From assembly GCF_900091725.1 (NCBI RefSeq), contig NZ_FMBW01000040.1, positions 310,001 to 374,000 of the forward strand: 64,000 nucleotides of DNA. Reading direction: 5' to 3'. Positions 1-8,730 of this stretch are shown one piece after another. The position numbers and the translations under genes are program-made. The stretch is from Streptomyces sp. DvalAA-43. GTDB lineage: Bacteria > Actinomycetota > Actinomycetes > Streptomycetales > Streptomycetaceae. The number at the start of each line of letters is the position of its first letter. The first letter of the stretch is position 1. Below the pieces are notes generated by a model. That model was not told where the DNA came from. It searched no databases and worked only from the letters and a program-made list of their open reading frames with translations.

Positions 1-1505
1 CGGAGGCTGACGTAGGCACGGACGGTCTCGCCGCGGTAGGCGTCGGGGACACCGACGACGGCCGCCTCCCGGACCGCCGGGTGGGTGTAGAGGACGTCCT
101 CCACCTCGCGCGGCCAGACCTTGAAGCCGGAGGCGCTGATCATGTCCTTCTTGCGGTCGACGACATAGAGCCAGCCCGCGCCGTCCATGAAGCCGATGTC
201 ACCGGTGCGCAGCTCGCCGTCCGGGAAGGCGGCGGCGGTGGCCTCGGGGAGCCGCCAGTAGCCGGAGACGACCTGCGGGCCGCGGACCGCGATCTCGCCC
301 TGCTCCCCGAAGGGCACCTCCGCGCCGTTCTCGTCCAGGATCCTGACCACCGTGTCGGGGCCGGGGACGCCGACGGAGAGGGTCCCGGAGACCGGGTCGA
401 CGGGGGCTTCGCGCTCCGGCGGTACGGAGGCGCAGGGGGCGGTGCACTCGGTGAGGCCGTAGCCGTTGCGGATGTACGGGCCGAAGCCCGCGCGGAACTT
501 CTCGACCAGTGCGGGCGGCAGCGGTGCCCCGCCCGAGGAGATCACCCGGAAGGAGGCGAAGTGATCGGGGGTGGCGTCGGGGTGGGCGGCCAGCGCCATG
601 AAGGCGGTGGACGGGCCCACGGTGTAGGCGGGGCGGTGTGCGGCGAAGGCTTCCAGGACGACGGCCGGGTGGAAGCGGTAGGCGAGGACGAGGGTGCCCG
701 CGTTGGTGAGGCAGGCGGCCAGCTGGCACACCATGCCGGTGATGTGGAAGAGCGGGGCGAGCGCGAAGTAGGAGGAGCCCTCGGCGACGGGGTGCCCGGT
801 CCGCTGGCGCTCGGCGTTGACCATGATGTTGGCGTGGGAGTTCATGGCGCCCTTGGGAGTGCCGCTGGTCCCGGAGGTGTAGCTGATCAACGCCACGTCG
901 GCGGAGGCGGGTTCGCGCCCCTCGGGGGCCTTGATGCCCCGCCGGGCGACGGCGACCAGATCCTCGGCGTCCTCGGGCACGGGCAGCCGGTCGAAGCCCA
1001 GCACCCGCTCGTCGTTCCGCGTCTGGAGGTCGAGCTCGCTGGTGGTCAGGGCGATCCGTACCGTCGGGGCACCGGCCGCGGTGTCCCGCAGATACGCCTC
1101 CCAGGCCCGGTCCGCGCAGATCAGCGCGGTGACCTCGGCGTCCTTCAGTACATGGCCGACCTCACCGGACTTGTACATCGGGTTGAGCGGGACGACCGTG
1201 GCGCCGGCCTTCCAGGCGCCGAGCAGCGCGAGGACGAACTGCGGGGTGTTCTGCAGCATGATCGCGACCCGGTCGCCGCGCTCCAGGCCCGCGGCGGCGA
1301 GATGGCCGGCCACCGAGTCGGAGAGCGCGTCGGTCTCGCGGTAGCTCAGGCGTCCGTCGAAGTAGGCGAGCGCGGGGTGTCCGGGGCTGCGGGCGGCGGA
1401 CTCCCGGAAGGCGTGGACGAGCGTGGCGGCGGGGCTGACGGGGGCCCGCTGGGCGTCGCTGAGCAGGGAGACCCATGGCCTGGCCGCGTAGATCGACTCG
1501 GTCAT
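1..1505 (-). CDS. Acyl-CoA synthetase (AMP-dependent synthetase/ligase), C-terminus cut by window edge
   Basis: Activates a carboxylic acid to its acyl-CoA through an acyl-adenylate; the acid is not evident from the sequence. About 501 residues are visible, reading from an ATG at 1505 off the left edge. The P-loop-like core YTSGTSGTPKG lies near residue 205, a GYGLTE motif follows, and the C-terminal DRKKDMISASGFKVWPREVE hinge is near residues 440-465. Only the last few tens of residues should be missing. The start overlaps the stop of the upstream SDR gene by 4 bases (ATGA), so the two are probably translated together. The family includes medium/long-chain fatty acid and aromatic acid ligases. 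The neighbouring SDR and the TetR-type palindrome upstream suggest fatty-acid or lipid catabolism, which is inference. Confidence 0.9.
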   Translation of the reverse strand, partial: MTESIYAARPWVSLLSDAQRAPVSPAATLVHAFRESAARSPGHPALAYFDGRLSYRETDALSDSVAGHLAAAGLERGDRVAIMLQNTPQFVLALLGAWKAGATVVPLNPMYKSGEVGHVLKDAEVTALICADRAWEAYLRDTAAGAPTVRIALTTSELDLQTRNDERVLGFDRLPVPEDAEDLVAVARRGIKAPEGREPASADVALISYTSGTSGTPKGAMNSHANIMVNAERQRTGHPVAEGSSYFALAPLFHITGMVCQLAACLTNAGTLVLAYRFHPAVVLEAFAAHRPAYTVGPSTAFMALAAHPDATPDHFASFRVISSGGAPLPPALVEKFRAGFGPYIRNGYGLTECTAPCASVPPEREAPVDPVSGTLSVGVPGPDTVVRILDENGAEVPFGEQGEIAVRGPQVVSGYWRLPEATAAAFPDGELRTGDIGFMDGAGWLYVVDRKKDMISASGFKVWPREVEDVLYTHPAVREAAVVGVPDAYRGETVRAYVSL

Positions 1506-2266
1506 GCGCCGGTCTCCTCCCACTTCCGCTGGAGGTGGTTCATGCTGCCGAGCCAGTGGTCGGTGTCCTGGGCTCGGGCCCGGTAGTAGCCGCCGACCTC
1601 GGGGTGCGGCAGGACCAGGAAGCGGTCCTCGGCCATGGCGTCGAAGAGCGCGTCGGCGACCGCCTCGGGCTCGATGGCGCTGGGGGCGAGGACCAGCTCC
1701 CCGGCCGATCCGGCGGCGGTGAGCATGTCCGTACGCACGCCCTGCGGGCAGATCGCGTGAACCTTGATGCCGCGGTGGCGGTAGGTGAGCGAGAGCCATT
1801 CGGCGAAGGCGACGACGCCGTGCTTGGTGACGCTGTACGGCGCGGCGCCGATCATCGTCAGCAGTCCGGCGGCGGAGGCGGTCGAGACGAAGCGGCCGCT
1901 GCCGCGCTCCAGCCAGTCGGGCAGCAGCGCCCTGGCAGCGCGGACATGGGCCATCACATTGACGTCCCAGGCCGCGGCCCAGACCTCCTCGTCCGCGAAG
2001 GCGTCGCCGGGCGAGGCGAGGCCCGCGTTGGCGCAGTAGACATCGACGGTGCCGTCGAGCGCGTCCCGGGCGGCGTCCACGATCAGCGAGGCGTCCCCGG
2101 CGACGGCGGTGCCGCCGATCTCCTCGGCGAGCGGCTTGATCCGCGCCTCGTCGAGGTCGTTGACCACGACCCGCGCGCCCTCCGCGGCGAACCGGCGGGC
2201 CAGCGCGGCTCCGATGCCGCCTCCGGCCCCTGTGACCACCACGCCCGCGCCCTGCACCGCACTCAT
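1502..2266 (-). CDS. Short-chain dehydrogenase/reductase (SDR)
   Basis: A 254-residue NAD(P)-dependent oxidoreductase of the classical SDR family. The N-terminus carries the dinucleotide-binding glycine motif TGAGGGIG, then CANAG, and the catalytic Ser and YSVTK (Tyr-x3-Lys) are present. The open frame continues upstream, but the ATG at 2266 (MSAVQGAG) places the Rossmann motif at the usual distance, so I prefer it. Its stop overlaps the start of the acyl-CoA synthetase, forming a two-gene operon. A palindromic TetR-type sequence lies about 70 bases upstream. The substrate is unknown; with an acyl-CoA ligase next door, a 3-hydroxyacyl or alcohol substrate is plausible. Confidence 0.88.
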   Translation of the reverse strand: MSAVQGAGVVVTGAGGGIGAALARRFAAEGARVVVNDLDEARIKPLAEEIGGTAVAGDASLIVDAARDALDGTVDVYCANAGLASPGDAFADEEVWAAAWDVNVMAHVRAARALLPDWLERGSGRFVSTASAAGLLTMIGAAPYSVTKHGVVAFAEWLSLTYRHRGIKVHAICPQGVRTDMLTAAGSAGELVLAPSAIEPEAVADALFDAMAEDRFLVLPHPEVGGYYRARAQDTDHWLGSMNHLQRKWEETGA

Positions 2267-2333
2267 CGGGTCCCGCCTCTCTCGGAGCCTGTCGGGTGAT
2301 CTCCGAGAGGCTCTCGGCCGACTGCACTGGCAG

Positions 2334-2350
2334 ACTAACCAGTCGGTATG
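2334..2350. promoter_or_regulatory. Candidate TetR-type operator upstream of the SDR/acyl-CoA synthetase operon
   Basis: ACTAACCAGTCGGTATG contains the inverted half-sites ACC and GGT around AGTC, with flanks resembling actinobacterial TetR sites. It lies 68 bases upstream of the SDR start, and the divergent DUF1343 gene starts at 2484. No TetR gene is immediately adjacent, so the regulator is unknown. Confidence 0.4.
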
Positions 2351-2483
2351 CCGGAGCGGAAGAGGCGGACACCGCCCGGGAAGCGCTCCTGTCACACCCG
2401 TCCCGTCCGGCTCGTTCCGTAGGGCCTGAACGCGCGCTAGCGTGCGTGACCATGACATGCGTCGCGATCATGGAGGTACCCGA

Positions 2484-3749
2484 ATGAGCCTGTCCAGACG
2501 TGGTTTGCTGACCGCCGGCGGTGCGGTGGGGGCCCTCGCGGCGACGGCCGCCGGGGCCGGGTCCGCGACCGCCGCCCCCGCCCGGGGCAAGGGGCCCGGC
2601 CGGGTCCGCACCGGCTTCGACCGGCTGGCGGCGGACGGCTACGCGCTGCTGAAGGGCGAGAGGGTCGGGATCGTCACCAACCCCACCGGGATCACCTCCG
2701 ACGTGCGTCACATCGTCGATGTGATGCACCCGGACGAGCGGGTTGACCTGATCGCCGTCTTCGGCCCGGAGCACGGCTTCCGCGGCACCGCGCAGGCGGG
2801 CGGCTCGGAGGGGCGCTACGACGACCCGGCGACCGGACTCCCCGTCTACGACACGTACCTGAAGAGCGGGCAGGCGCTCGCCGATGTCTTCACCGCGTCC
2901 GGTGTGGACACGGTCGTCTTCGACATCCAGGACGCGGGCGCCCGCTTCTACACGTACATCTGGACGCTCTACGACTGCATGGAGGCGGCGGCCCTCGCGG
3001 GCAAGCGGTTCGTCGTCCTGGACCGCCCGAACCCGGTGACCGGGCGGGCGGCGCTCGGCCCGGTGCTCGACCCTGCGTTCTCCACGTTCGTGGGCCGCCG
3101 GGAGATCTCGCAGGCGCACGGCATGACGGTCACCGAGCTGGCGCTCCTGTTCAACGCCCGCTTCCTGGCCGAGCGGCCGGTGGACCTGCGCATCGTGAAG
3201 ATGTCCGGGTGGAAGCGCTCGGACTTCTTCGACGCGACCGGGCTGCCGTGGGTGCCGCCGAGCCCCAACATGCCGACGCCCGACACGGCCCTGGTCTACT
3301 CGGGGACCTGCCTGTTCGAGGGCACCAACCTCTCCGAGGGGCGCGGCACCACCCGGCCGTTCGAGCTGCTGGGCGCGGAGGGCATCGACCACCGCTGGGC
3401 GGCGGCCGTCAACGCACTCGGGCTGCCCGGGGTCGCCTTCCGCGAGGCGTATTTCGCGCCGACGTTCTCCAAGTTCCAGGGGAAGACGGTCGGCGGTGTG
3501 CAACTGCACGTCCACGACCGCGAGGTCTTCGATCCGGTACGCACCGGCATCGCGCTGCTGGTGACGGCGAAGCGGACCTGGAGCGGGTTCGAGTGGCGCT
3601 CGGACAACTGGATCGACAAGCTCACCGGCAACACCCGGGTCCGCACCATGATCGACGCGGGGGCGGACACGGACGAGGTGGTGGGGGCCTGGTCGAAGGA
3701 GCTCGCCGCCTTCCGGGCGGTGCGCAAACGGTATCTCCAGTACCGGTGA
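2484..3749 (+). CDS. Exported DUF1343 protein, NamZ-like exo-beta-N-acetylmuramidase family
   Basis: A 421-residue exported protein. The N-terminus MSLSRRGLLTAGG has a twin-arginine-like motif, followed by a hydrophobic alanine-rich stretch and an Ala-rich cleavage region near residue 33. The mature part carries the DUF1343 landmarks GIVTNPTG and GPEHGFRG (near residue 90), PSPNMPT and EGTNLSEGRGT. Members studied elsewhere remove terminal MurNAc from peptidoglycan fragments, so wall turnover is the likely role. The ATG at 2484 is chosen because GGAGG sits 8 bases upstream and the Tat signal begins there. The gene converges on a penicillin acylase homologue across a strong hairpin. Confidence 0.85.
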   Translation: MSLSRRGLLTAGGAVGALAATAAGAGSATAAPARGKGPGRVRTGFDRLAADGYALLKGERVGIVTNPTGITSDVRHIVDVMHPDERVDLIAVFGPEHGFRGTAQAGGSEGRYDDPATGLPVYDTYLKSGQALADVFTASGVDTVVFDIQDAGARFYTYIWTLYDCMEAAALAGKRFVVLDRPNPVTGRAALGPVLDPAFSTFVGRREISQAHGMTVTELALLFNARFLAERPVDLRIVKMSGWKRSDFFDATGLPWVPPSPNMPTPDTALVYSGTCLFEGTNLSEGRGTTRPFELLGAEGIDHRWAAAVNALGLPGVAFREAYFAPTFSKFQGKTVGGVQLHVHDREVFDPVRTGIALLVTAKRTWSGFEWRSDNWIDKLTGNTRVRTMIDAGADTDEVVGAWSKELAAFRAVRKRYLQYR

Positions 3750-3763
3750 GACACCGGTGAGAG
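3742..3763. repeat. Tandem 11-bp repeat containing a stop codon
   Basis: ACCGGTGAGAC is followed directly by ACCGGTGAGAG. The first copy contains the TGA stop of the DUF1343 gene and the second lies just downstream. Similar duplications occur at other gene ends in this window. Confidence 0.8.
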
Positions 3764-3765
3764 GT

Positions 3766-3800
3766 GCCGGGCGGACCCGGGGGATCCGGGTCCGCCCGGC
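3766..3800. terminator. Hairpin terminator between convergent genes
   Basis: A perfect 15-bp inverted repeat (3766-3780 against 3786-3800) with a 5-base loop lies between the ends of the convergent DUF1343 and penicillin acylase genes. It has no T-tract, as is common in Streptomyces, and would act in both directions. Confidence 0.8.
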
Positions 3801-3836
3801 AGACGGCTCATGCGCGCCCTCAGGGGACGGGAGCCC

Positions 3837-6665
3837 CTACCGGTGGGCGGGGAACTCCACCACCTGCTGGTACGTCGGACGGTTCTGCCAGTGGATGGCC
3901 TTCTGGGCGATCCCGCCCAGCGGCCGGTGGATGATCGAGTCGGTGCACCACTGCTCGCCCGCCTTGCAGTTGTCGTCCCCGGGGTAGACCGCCGTCGCCG
4001 GCTCGGCCACGGCCTGCTTCAGGGACGCGAGCAGTGCGTCACGGCAGCCGCTCGCATCGCCGCCGCCGCAGTACGTCCTGGCCAGCGGCCCCTTGACCGG
4101 CCGGCCCAGGACCTGGCGCAGGTCCTTGTCCACGAAACCCCACCAGCCGTACTGGAACGCGGATCCGCTGTGCGCCCCGCTCGGCCCGTGACTGGCCGCC
4201 GGGGACTCGTCGGTGGCGAGGCCCGCGGTCAGCGCTCCGTACAGATCGTCACCGAGCCCCGGCCGGAACTCGGCCTCGACCAGCTTCGGCCACCACGCGT
4301 CCATGATCCGCACCGCGTCGGCATGGGTGTACGCGTGCGAACCGGGGCTGCTCTCCCTGCGCTGCGAGCCCGCCGCCCGCCAGGACTCCAACTGCTGGAC
4401 TGCGGCGTTCAGTTCGGGGTCGGTCACCGGCCGGGAGCGGATCACCTTCAGCAGTTCGGGAAGCAGCTGCTCGCCGCGCAGATCGGTGACCGCGGCCTCG
4501 GCCATGGCCCGGGTGAGGGACGCCCGGGTCACGCCGCCCTGCTCGACCAGCTTCGACACCCGCTGGTCCAGCAGATCGCCCCGGTGCACGGCGCTGAGAC
4601 CGAAGCCCGCGGCGGCGTACCCCTTGGCCTGCTTGTTGTTCCAGGAGATGTAGTAGTCCTGCCCGCTGGAGTGCGGGTGCTCGGCGAACGGGGTGTACGC
4701 GGCGGTGTTGGCGGCCGGGTCGTACCCCTGCCACTCGTAGGCCCGCTCGGCCCGCACCGGCAGTGCCGGGTCGACGTCCGCCGCGCGCACCGGGTTCATG
4801 CCGCTGTTGTAGAAGGCGGCGGTGCGGGAGTCGGCGTAGAACCAGTTGAAGGCGTAGTCGATATGGCTCGCCGCCTGCTGGAAGGAGGCGGCGTCCGTGA
4901 CGTACGAAGGATCGTTGAGCATCTGGAAGCCGATGATGGAGTCGGCCTCGTGGCGGTAGGTGGAGCGCAGCGAGGTGTACGCGACGGGCTTGCCGCCCAC
5001 GGTGGCACGGTGGGTGACGATGCCGTAGTTGGTGCGCCGGACCTGCATCCGGTAGGAGCCCTTCGCCGTGGAGTCGGCGACGGTCGGCGTCCAGGAGTTG
5101 GTGCGCTCCAGTGTCTCCATGGCGGTGCAGGTGCCGCGGTAGAGGTAGTGCGTGGAGTCCTTGGTGGGCGTGGAGCCGTCGGGCTCGCACAGGTCGACGG
5201 CGTAGGTGTCGGTGATGTCCTGGGCTGCCGAGGTGGCGCTCCAGGCGTAGTCCTGGCCGCGGCCCATCTGGATGTACATCCCGACACCGGCGAAGGAGAC
5301 ACCGCGGGCGCTGATGCCCGGCCCCTGGAGTTCCTGGAGCATCATCAGCTGCGGGGCGAAGTAGCCGGTCTGCGGCCCGAACACGGCGATGGGGTTGCCG
5401 CTCGCGGTGTGCTCGCCGGAGACCAGCAGGGCGTTGGACATGCCGCGCCTCTGGGCGCCGGAGCCGGAGCCGGGCAGCGATCCCTCGGGGATGACGCCGT
5501 CGTCGTAAATGCCCTGGGCCTTCTTGAGCGCGGCCGGGGCCTTGACGGGGGTCTTCCGGTCGGTGCCCGCGGAGCCGGTGCGGTCGTGGATGAGGGGTTC
5601 GGCCGTGACGGAGCCGCTGTCGGGCAGCGCGGTGCCGCGGGCCTTGTCGGGCTTGCCCGCGTACGGGAACGAGGTGCCGTCGTGGACCGTCAGCACGGCC
5701 TCGGGGTCCTCGCGCTGGCGGAACGACTCCCAGACCTTGGTGCCCTCGGCGACGCCGTACTTCTGCTGGGCGGCCAGCAGCGAGAGCGCCGCCGTCACCT
5801 CGCCGCCACCGCCGCCGCCGAACTGGCCGCCGACGACCGAGGCGATGGAGATCAGGTCGGTCAGCTTGAACGGCTGTATCTCGCCGACGTTGGTGATGGC
5901 GTCGATCTTGCCGGTGAGGACGTACTCGCCCGGGAAGTAGCGGCCGTTCTTGGACTTGTCGCGGTAGGCGTTGATGCCGTCGACATACGCCTGCGCGTCC
6001 GCCATGGCCTGCTCGCCGCGGGCGCCCTCATGGGTCCTGATGTACTCGACCTGGGCTTCGAGATCCGCCTCGGTGTACGGGGCCTGCGGCCAGAACTGCT
6101 GCTCCAGGCCCTGGTTGGCCAGCGCGCCCCCGGCGAACGAGGTCAGTTCGCCGCGTCCGATGTGCCGGAAGAGGTCCATCAGCCAGAGCCGGTCCTGGCC
6201 GGCGGCGAAGCCCGCGCCGAACTCGGTGCCGTAGCGGGTGGTGCCCTTGATGTGCGGGACGCCGGACGCCTTGTCACGGGTGATGGTGACGTCGTCGCGC
6301 GGCGAGGTGACGGACTCCACCTGGTCCTTGGGCACACCGAACGAGGCGTCGTTGAAGAATTCGGTCAGCTTCTGGTCGGTGAGACCCGTGTGTCCGGCCA
6401 CCAGGCCGTTGTAACGGTCGAGTTGGTCGTCGCTGTGGGCGGGGTGCGTACCGAACGCCTTGTTGCCGAGGATCTCGACGAGGGTGGCGTTGCCGTTCTC
6501 GCCGGGCGGCAGGATGTCGTCGCACTGGCCCTGGCAGTAGTCGGTGACGGGCGCGGGTTCCGCCGCCGCGGCGCCGGCCTGCGGCGAGGCCGCCAGCAGG
6601 GTGGCGCCGAGCGCGATGACCGCCGCGGCGGTGGCGGCTCTGAACGTGACGGTGCGTGGGGGCAT
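3837..6665 (-). CDS. Secreted penicillin acylase-family protein (N-terminal nucleophile hydrolase)
   Basis: A 942-residue exported amidohydrolase of the penicillin/cephalosporin/AHL acylase family. The first 35 or so residues form a signal peptide ending in an Ala-rich region. The sequence VTITRDKASGVPHI matches the start of the alpha chain. The motif SNALLVSG puts the catalytic serine at residue 410, where the precursor should self-cleave to expose it as the N-terminus of the beta chain; the residue before it is Met rather than the usual Gly. The overall length and the spacer fit the family. Substrates range from beta-lactams to acyl-homoserine lactones and cyclic lipopeptides and cannot be read from sequence. 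Confidence 0.88.
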   Translation of the reverse strand: MPPRTVTFRAATAAAVIALGATLLAASPQAGAAAAEPAPVTDYCQGQCDDILPPGENGNATLVEILGNKAFGTHPAHSDDQLDRYNGLVAGHTGLTDQKLTEFFNDASFGVPKDQVESVTSPRDDVTITRDKASGVPHIKGTTRYGTEFGAGFAAGQDRLWLMDLFRHIGRGELTSFAGGALANQGLEQQFWPQAPYTEADLEAQVEYIRTHEGARGEQAMADAQAYVDGINAYRDKSKNGRYFPGEYVLTGKIDAITNVGEIQPFKLTDLISIASVVGGQFGGGGGGEVTAALSLLAAQQKYGVAEGTKVWESFRQREDPEAVLTVHDGTSFPYAGKPDKARGTALPDSGSVTAEPLIHDRTGSAGTDRKTPVKAPAALKKAQGIYDDGVIPEGSLPGSGSGAQRRGMSNALLVSGEHTASGNPIAVFGPQTGYFAPQLMMLQELQGPGISARGVSFAGVGMYIQMGRGQDYAWSATSAAQDITDTYAVDLCEPDGSTPTKDSTHYLYRGTCTAMETLERTNSWTPTVADSTAKGSYRMQVRRTNYGIVTHRATVGGKPVAYTSLRSTYRHEADSIIGFQMLNDPSYVTDAASFQQAASHIDYAFNWFYADSRTAAFYNSGMNPVRAADVDPALPVRAERAYEWQGYDPAANTAAYTPFAEHPHSSGQDYYISWNNKQAKGYAAAGFGLSAVHRGDLLDQRVSKLVEQGGVTRASLTRAMAEAAVTDLRGEQLLPELLKVIRSRPVTDPELNAAVQQLESWRAAGSQRRESSPGSHAYTHADAVRIMDAWWPKLVEAEFRPGLGDDLYGALTAGLATDESPAASHGPSGAHSGSAFQYGWWGFVDKDLRQVLGRPVKGPLARTYCGGGDASGCRDALLASLKQAVAEPATAVYPGDDNCKAGEQWCTDSIIHRPLGGIAQKAIHWQNRPTYQQVVEFPAHR

Positions 6666-6896
6666 GCGTGCTCCTCCGAGAGGCCGATGCGCCGGAGGTT
6701 ACTGGCGGTATGACTCGCCGGTAAGGTGAGCAACCGTCACCTTTTCCGAATCGTCACATGCGGCCGTCCGCGCCGGTGCGTCGCGGCCCCGGGGCCTGTC
6801 GAATTCCGGACAACGTCACGCTTGGAGGGATCCGGAACGGGCAGCCGTACGTCCATTCCCTGACGCCGAAGTACGAGCGACGGAGGTGACGGAGCG

Positions 6897-7508
6897 GTGG
6901 CGGGATTCCGGAGTCTTGCGAGACAGGTGCGCGATCCGCGGAGCGACCTGGCACTGCGGCGGTATTCGCTGCGCAAGTGCCTGGAGAGGTTCGCCCCTTA
7001 TGGACATCGGGCGACCTGGGACCATCTGTGCGTCCGGCACGGTATCGGGCCGGAGGACCGGTCCCCCGATCCGGCGCGGCTGATGCGCGCGCTGGACGAG
7101 CTGGAGGCGGCGCGGGCGGTCTGGCTCGGTTACGAGGCGGGGTTCGCCGAACGCCGCCGACGGGAGAAGTACGACGGGCTGCGGCGGCCCGGCACGTTCG
7201 ACGACTGGCACCGGCGCACCTGGGGCGGCCACGGGGTCGCGCGGTGCGAGGACCCGGCGGTGCATCCGTCGGAGCCGCTCGCCGAGGTCCTGCGCCGGCT
7301 GATCACGGCGCTGGAGGCGGAGCCCGGCACGGTCTGCCCGGTGTGCGCGGGAGCCGAGATCCGCTGGCGGCAGGATCTGGAGTGCGCGCCGTGGTCGGGG
7401 CCGGTCTGCACGGGGTGCGGGATCGTGGTGCCCCAGCCGGTGCTCACCCCGGGGGCGCTGGCGAAGGCCCGGGGCACACGGCGGCGGGATCTCGCGTCGG
7501 TGGCCTGA
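6897..7508 (+). CDS. Conserved hypothetical protein with a C-terminal zinc ribbon
   Basis: A 203-residue soluble protein that I cannot assign to a function. The N-terminal two thirds are rich in Arg, Trp and Glu and predicted helical (DPARLMRALDELEAARAVWLGY). The C-terminal part has CPVC near residue 142 and CTGCG near residue 172, the four-cysteine pattern of a zinc ribbon. The GTG start at 6897 is preceded by CGGAGGTGACGGAG. It diverges from the penicillin acylase gene across about 230 bases and converges on soxR. The zinc ribbon suggests nucleic-acid or protein binding, which is inference only. Confidence 0.7.
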   Translation: MAGFRSLARQVRDPRSDLALRRYSLRKCLERFAPYGHRATWDHLCVRHGIGPEDRSPDPARLMRALDELEAARAVWLGYEAGFAERRRREKYDGLRRPGTFDDWHRRTWGGHGVARCEDPAVHPSEPLAEVLRRLITALEAEPGTVCPVCAGAEIRWRQDLECAPWSGPVCTGCGIVVPQPVLTPGALAKARGTRRRDLASVA

Positions 7509-7516
7509 GCGGTGGC

Positions 7517-7538
7517 GGCCCCGGGCGTACGCGGGGCC
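7517..7538. terminator. GC-rich hairpin between convergent genes
   Basis: GGCCCCG (7517-7523) pairs with CGGGGCC (7532-7538) around an 8-base loop, just after the stop of the zinc-ribbon gene and before the end of soxR. Confidence 0.5.
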
Positions 7539-7618
7539 TCCCGCCGTGCGTCCGTACCGACGCCGCCTCCTCGACCCCCTGCCCGAGCAGCACAGGGGCC
7601 GTCACGGCCGCGCTTCGG

Positions 7619-8092
7619 CTAGCCGCACCCGGCCGACGGGCGCTCCGGCATCAGACGCGAGCCGCTGATCCGCTGACCGGAGACATCGTTCGGGTTGGAG
7701 AGCACGCAGTTCTCCAGCGACAGGCAGCCGCAGCCGATGCAGTCGGTGAGATGGTCCCGCAGCCGCCCCAACTGCTCGATGCGCTCGTCCAGTTCGGAGC
7801 GCCAGGCGGCGGAGAGCCGCGCCCAGTCCTCGCGGTTCGGGGTGCGCTCCTCGGGCAGCTCGGCGAGCGCGTCCCGGATGGTGGCGAGCGGGATGCCGAC
7901 CCGCTGGGCCGCGCGGACGAACGCGACCCTGCGCAGCGCGTCCCTGCTGTAGCGGCGCTGGTTGCCGCTGGTGCGGCGACTGCTGATCAGGCCCTTGGCC
8001 TCGTAGAAGTGCAGGGCCGAAACCGCGGCGCCGCTGCGCGCGGAGAGCTGTCCGACCGTGAGTTCATGGAGCGTCTGTGGGATCTGGGGCAC
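7619..8092 (-). CDS. soxR: SoxR, redox-sensing MerR-family activator
   Basis: A 157-residue MerR-type regulator. The winged helix-turn-helix covers roughly residues 11-80 (ELTVGQLSARSGAAVSALHFYE), then a dimerisation helix, then the [2Fe-2S] cysteines C118, C121, C123 and C129 in the order CxxCxCx5C, diagnostic of SoxR. In Streptomyces SoxR responds to redox-active secondary metabolites rather than superoxide (family knowledge). I chose the GTG at 8092 because the resulting N-terminus MPQIPQ fits the family; the ribosome site there is very close, so the mRNA may be nearly leaderless. It diverges from the MaoC gene. I did not find a full palindromic SoxR box nearby, so its targets are probably elsewhere. 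Confidence 0.93.
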   Translation of the reverse strand: MPQIPQTLHELTVGQLSARSGAAVSALHFYEAKGLISSRRTSGNQRRYSRDALRRVAFVRAAQRVGIPLATIRDALAELPEERTPNREDWARLSAAWRSELDERIEQLGRLRDHLTDCIGCGCLSLENCVLSNPNDVSGQRISGSRLMPERPSAGCG

Positions 8093-8158
8093 CCCTCCAA
8101 CCCTACGTGGCCGACCCCGGCCGGTCCGTCGTTGACAGGAACGCACCCGCCAACCATG

Positions 8159-8174
8159 CTGAGCAAGCGCTTAG
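8159..8174. promoter_or_regulatory. Operator copy 1: CTGAGCAAGCGCTTAG
   Basis: A 16-bp sequence centred on the palindrome AAGCGCTT lies 50 bases upstream of the MaoC gene. An identical 16-mer occurs at 9407-9422 upstream of the TetR gene at 8731-9360. The pair is best explained as binding sites of that regulator. Confidence 0.7.
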
Positions 8175-8223
8175 ACAGTGCGCTGGGGAACGAACCGGAG
8201 CGGGAAGGGCAGGGACCAGGGAC

Positions 8224-8685
8224 ATGGCAGAGCCGAGGATCTTCACGTCCGCGCAGGAGCTGCGCGACGGAGTGGGCGAGCAGCTGGGACACAGCGACTG
8301 GCTGGAGATCGAACAGAAGCGGATCGACCTCTTCGCCGACGCCACCGGTGACCACCAGTGGATCCATGTGGATCCGGAGCGGGCTGCCACGGGGCCGTTC
8401 GGCACGACCATCGCGCACGGCTATCTCACGCTCTCGCTGCTGCCGACGCTCGTACCGCAGATCATGCGGGTCGAGGGCATGAAGATGGGCATCAACTACG
8501 GGACGAACAAGGTCCGTTTCCCGTCCACCGTGCCCGTGGGCTCGCGGCTGCGCGCCTCGGCCGTCCTGAGGAGCGTCGAGGAGGCCGGGGGCGGGGTGCA
8601 GGTCACCGCCGTCGTCACGGTCGAGCGCGAGGGCGGCGACAAGCCGGTGTGCGTGGCCGAGTCGGTGTCGCGCTACTACTTCTGA
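8224..8685 (+). CDS. MaoC-family (R)-specific enoyl-CoA hydratase-like protein
   Basis: A 153-residue single hot-dog-fold protein. The hydratase motif D43-x4-H48 (ATGDHQWIHVD) is intact, followed by FGTTIAHGYLTLSLLP, the usual second half of the motif. Such enzymes add water to trans-2-enoyl-CoA; NodN-like members are typical in actinobacteria. The ATG at 8224 is the natural start. The gene stands alone between soxR (divergent) and a TetR gene (convergent). The operator motif shared with that TetR gene suggests it is the regulator's main target, induced by a fatty acyl-CoA or related ligand (inference). Confidence 0.88.
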   Translation: MAEPRIFTSAQELRDGVGEQLGHSDWLEIEQKRIDLFADATGDHQWIHVDPERAATGPFGTTIAHGYLTLSLLPTLVPQIMRVEGMKMGINYGTNKVRFPSTVPVGSRLRASAVLRSVEEAGGGVQVTAVVTVEREGGDKPVCVAESVSRYYF

Positions 8686-8730
8686 GCCGCGCCCCGCCTC
8701 CGGGGCCGCCGCCGCTCCCCGGGGCCGCTG

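Noticed and set aside
3810..6713. Long plus-strand open frame (967 codons) opposite the penicillin acylase gene
   Set aside because: High-GC shadow frame; product is low-complexity Gly/Val/Arg with no motif, while the minus frame encodes a complete acylase with signal peptide and catalytic Ser.
7619..8224. SoxR box near soxR or the MaoC gene
   Set aside because: No CCTCAAG-type palindrome was found; the only strong motif in the gap is the TetR-type AAGCGCTT site.
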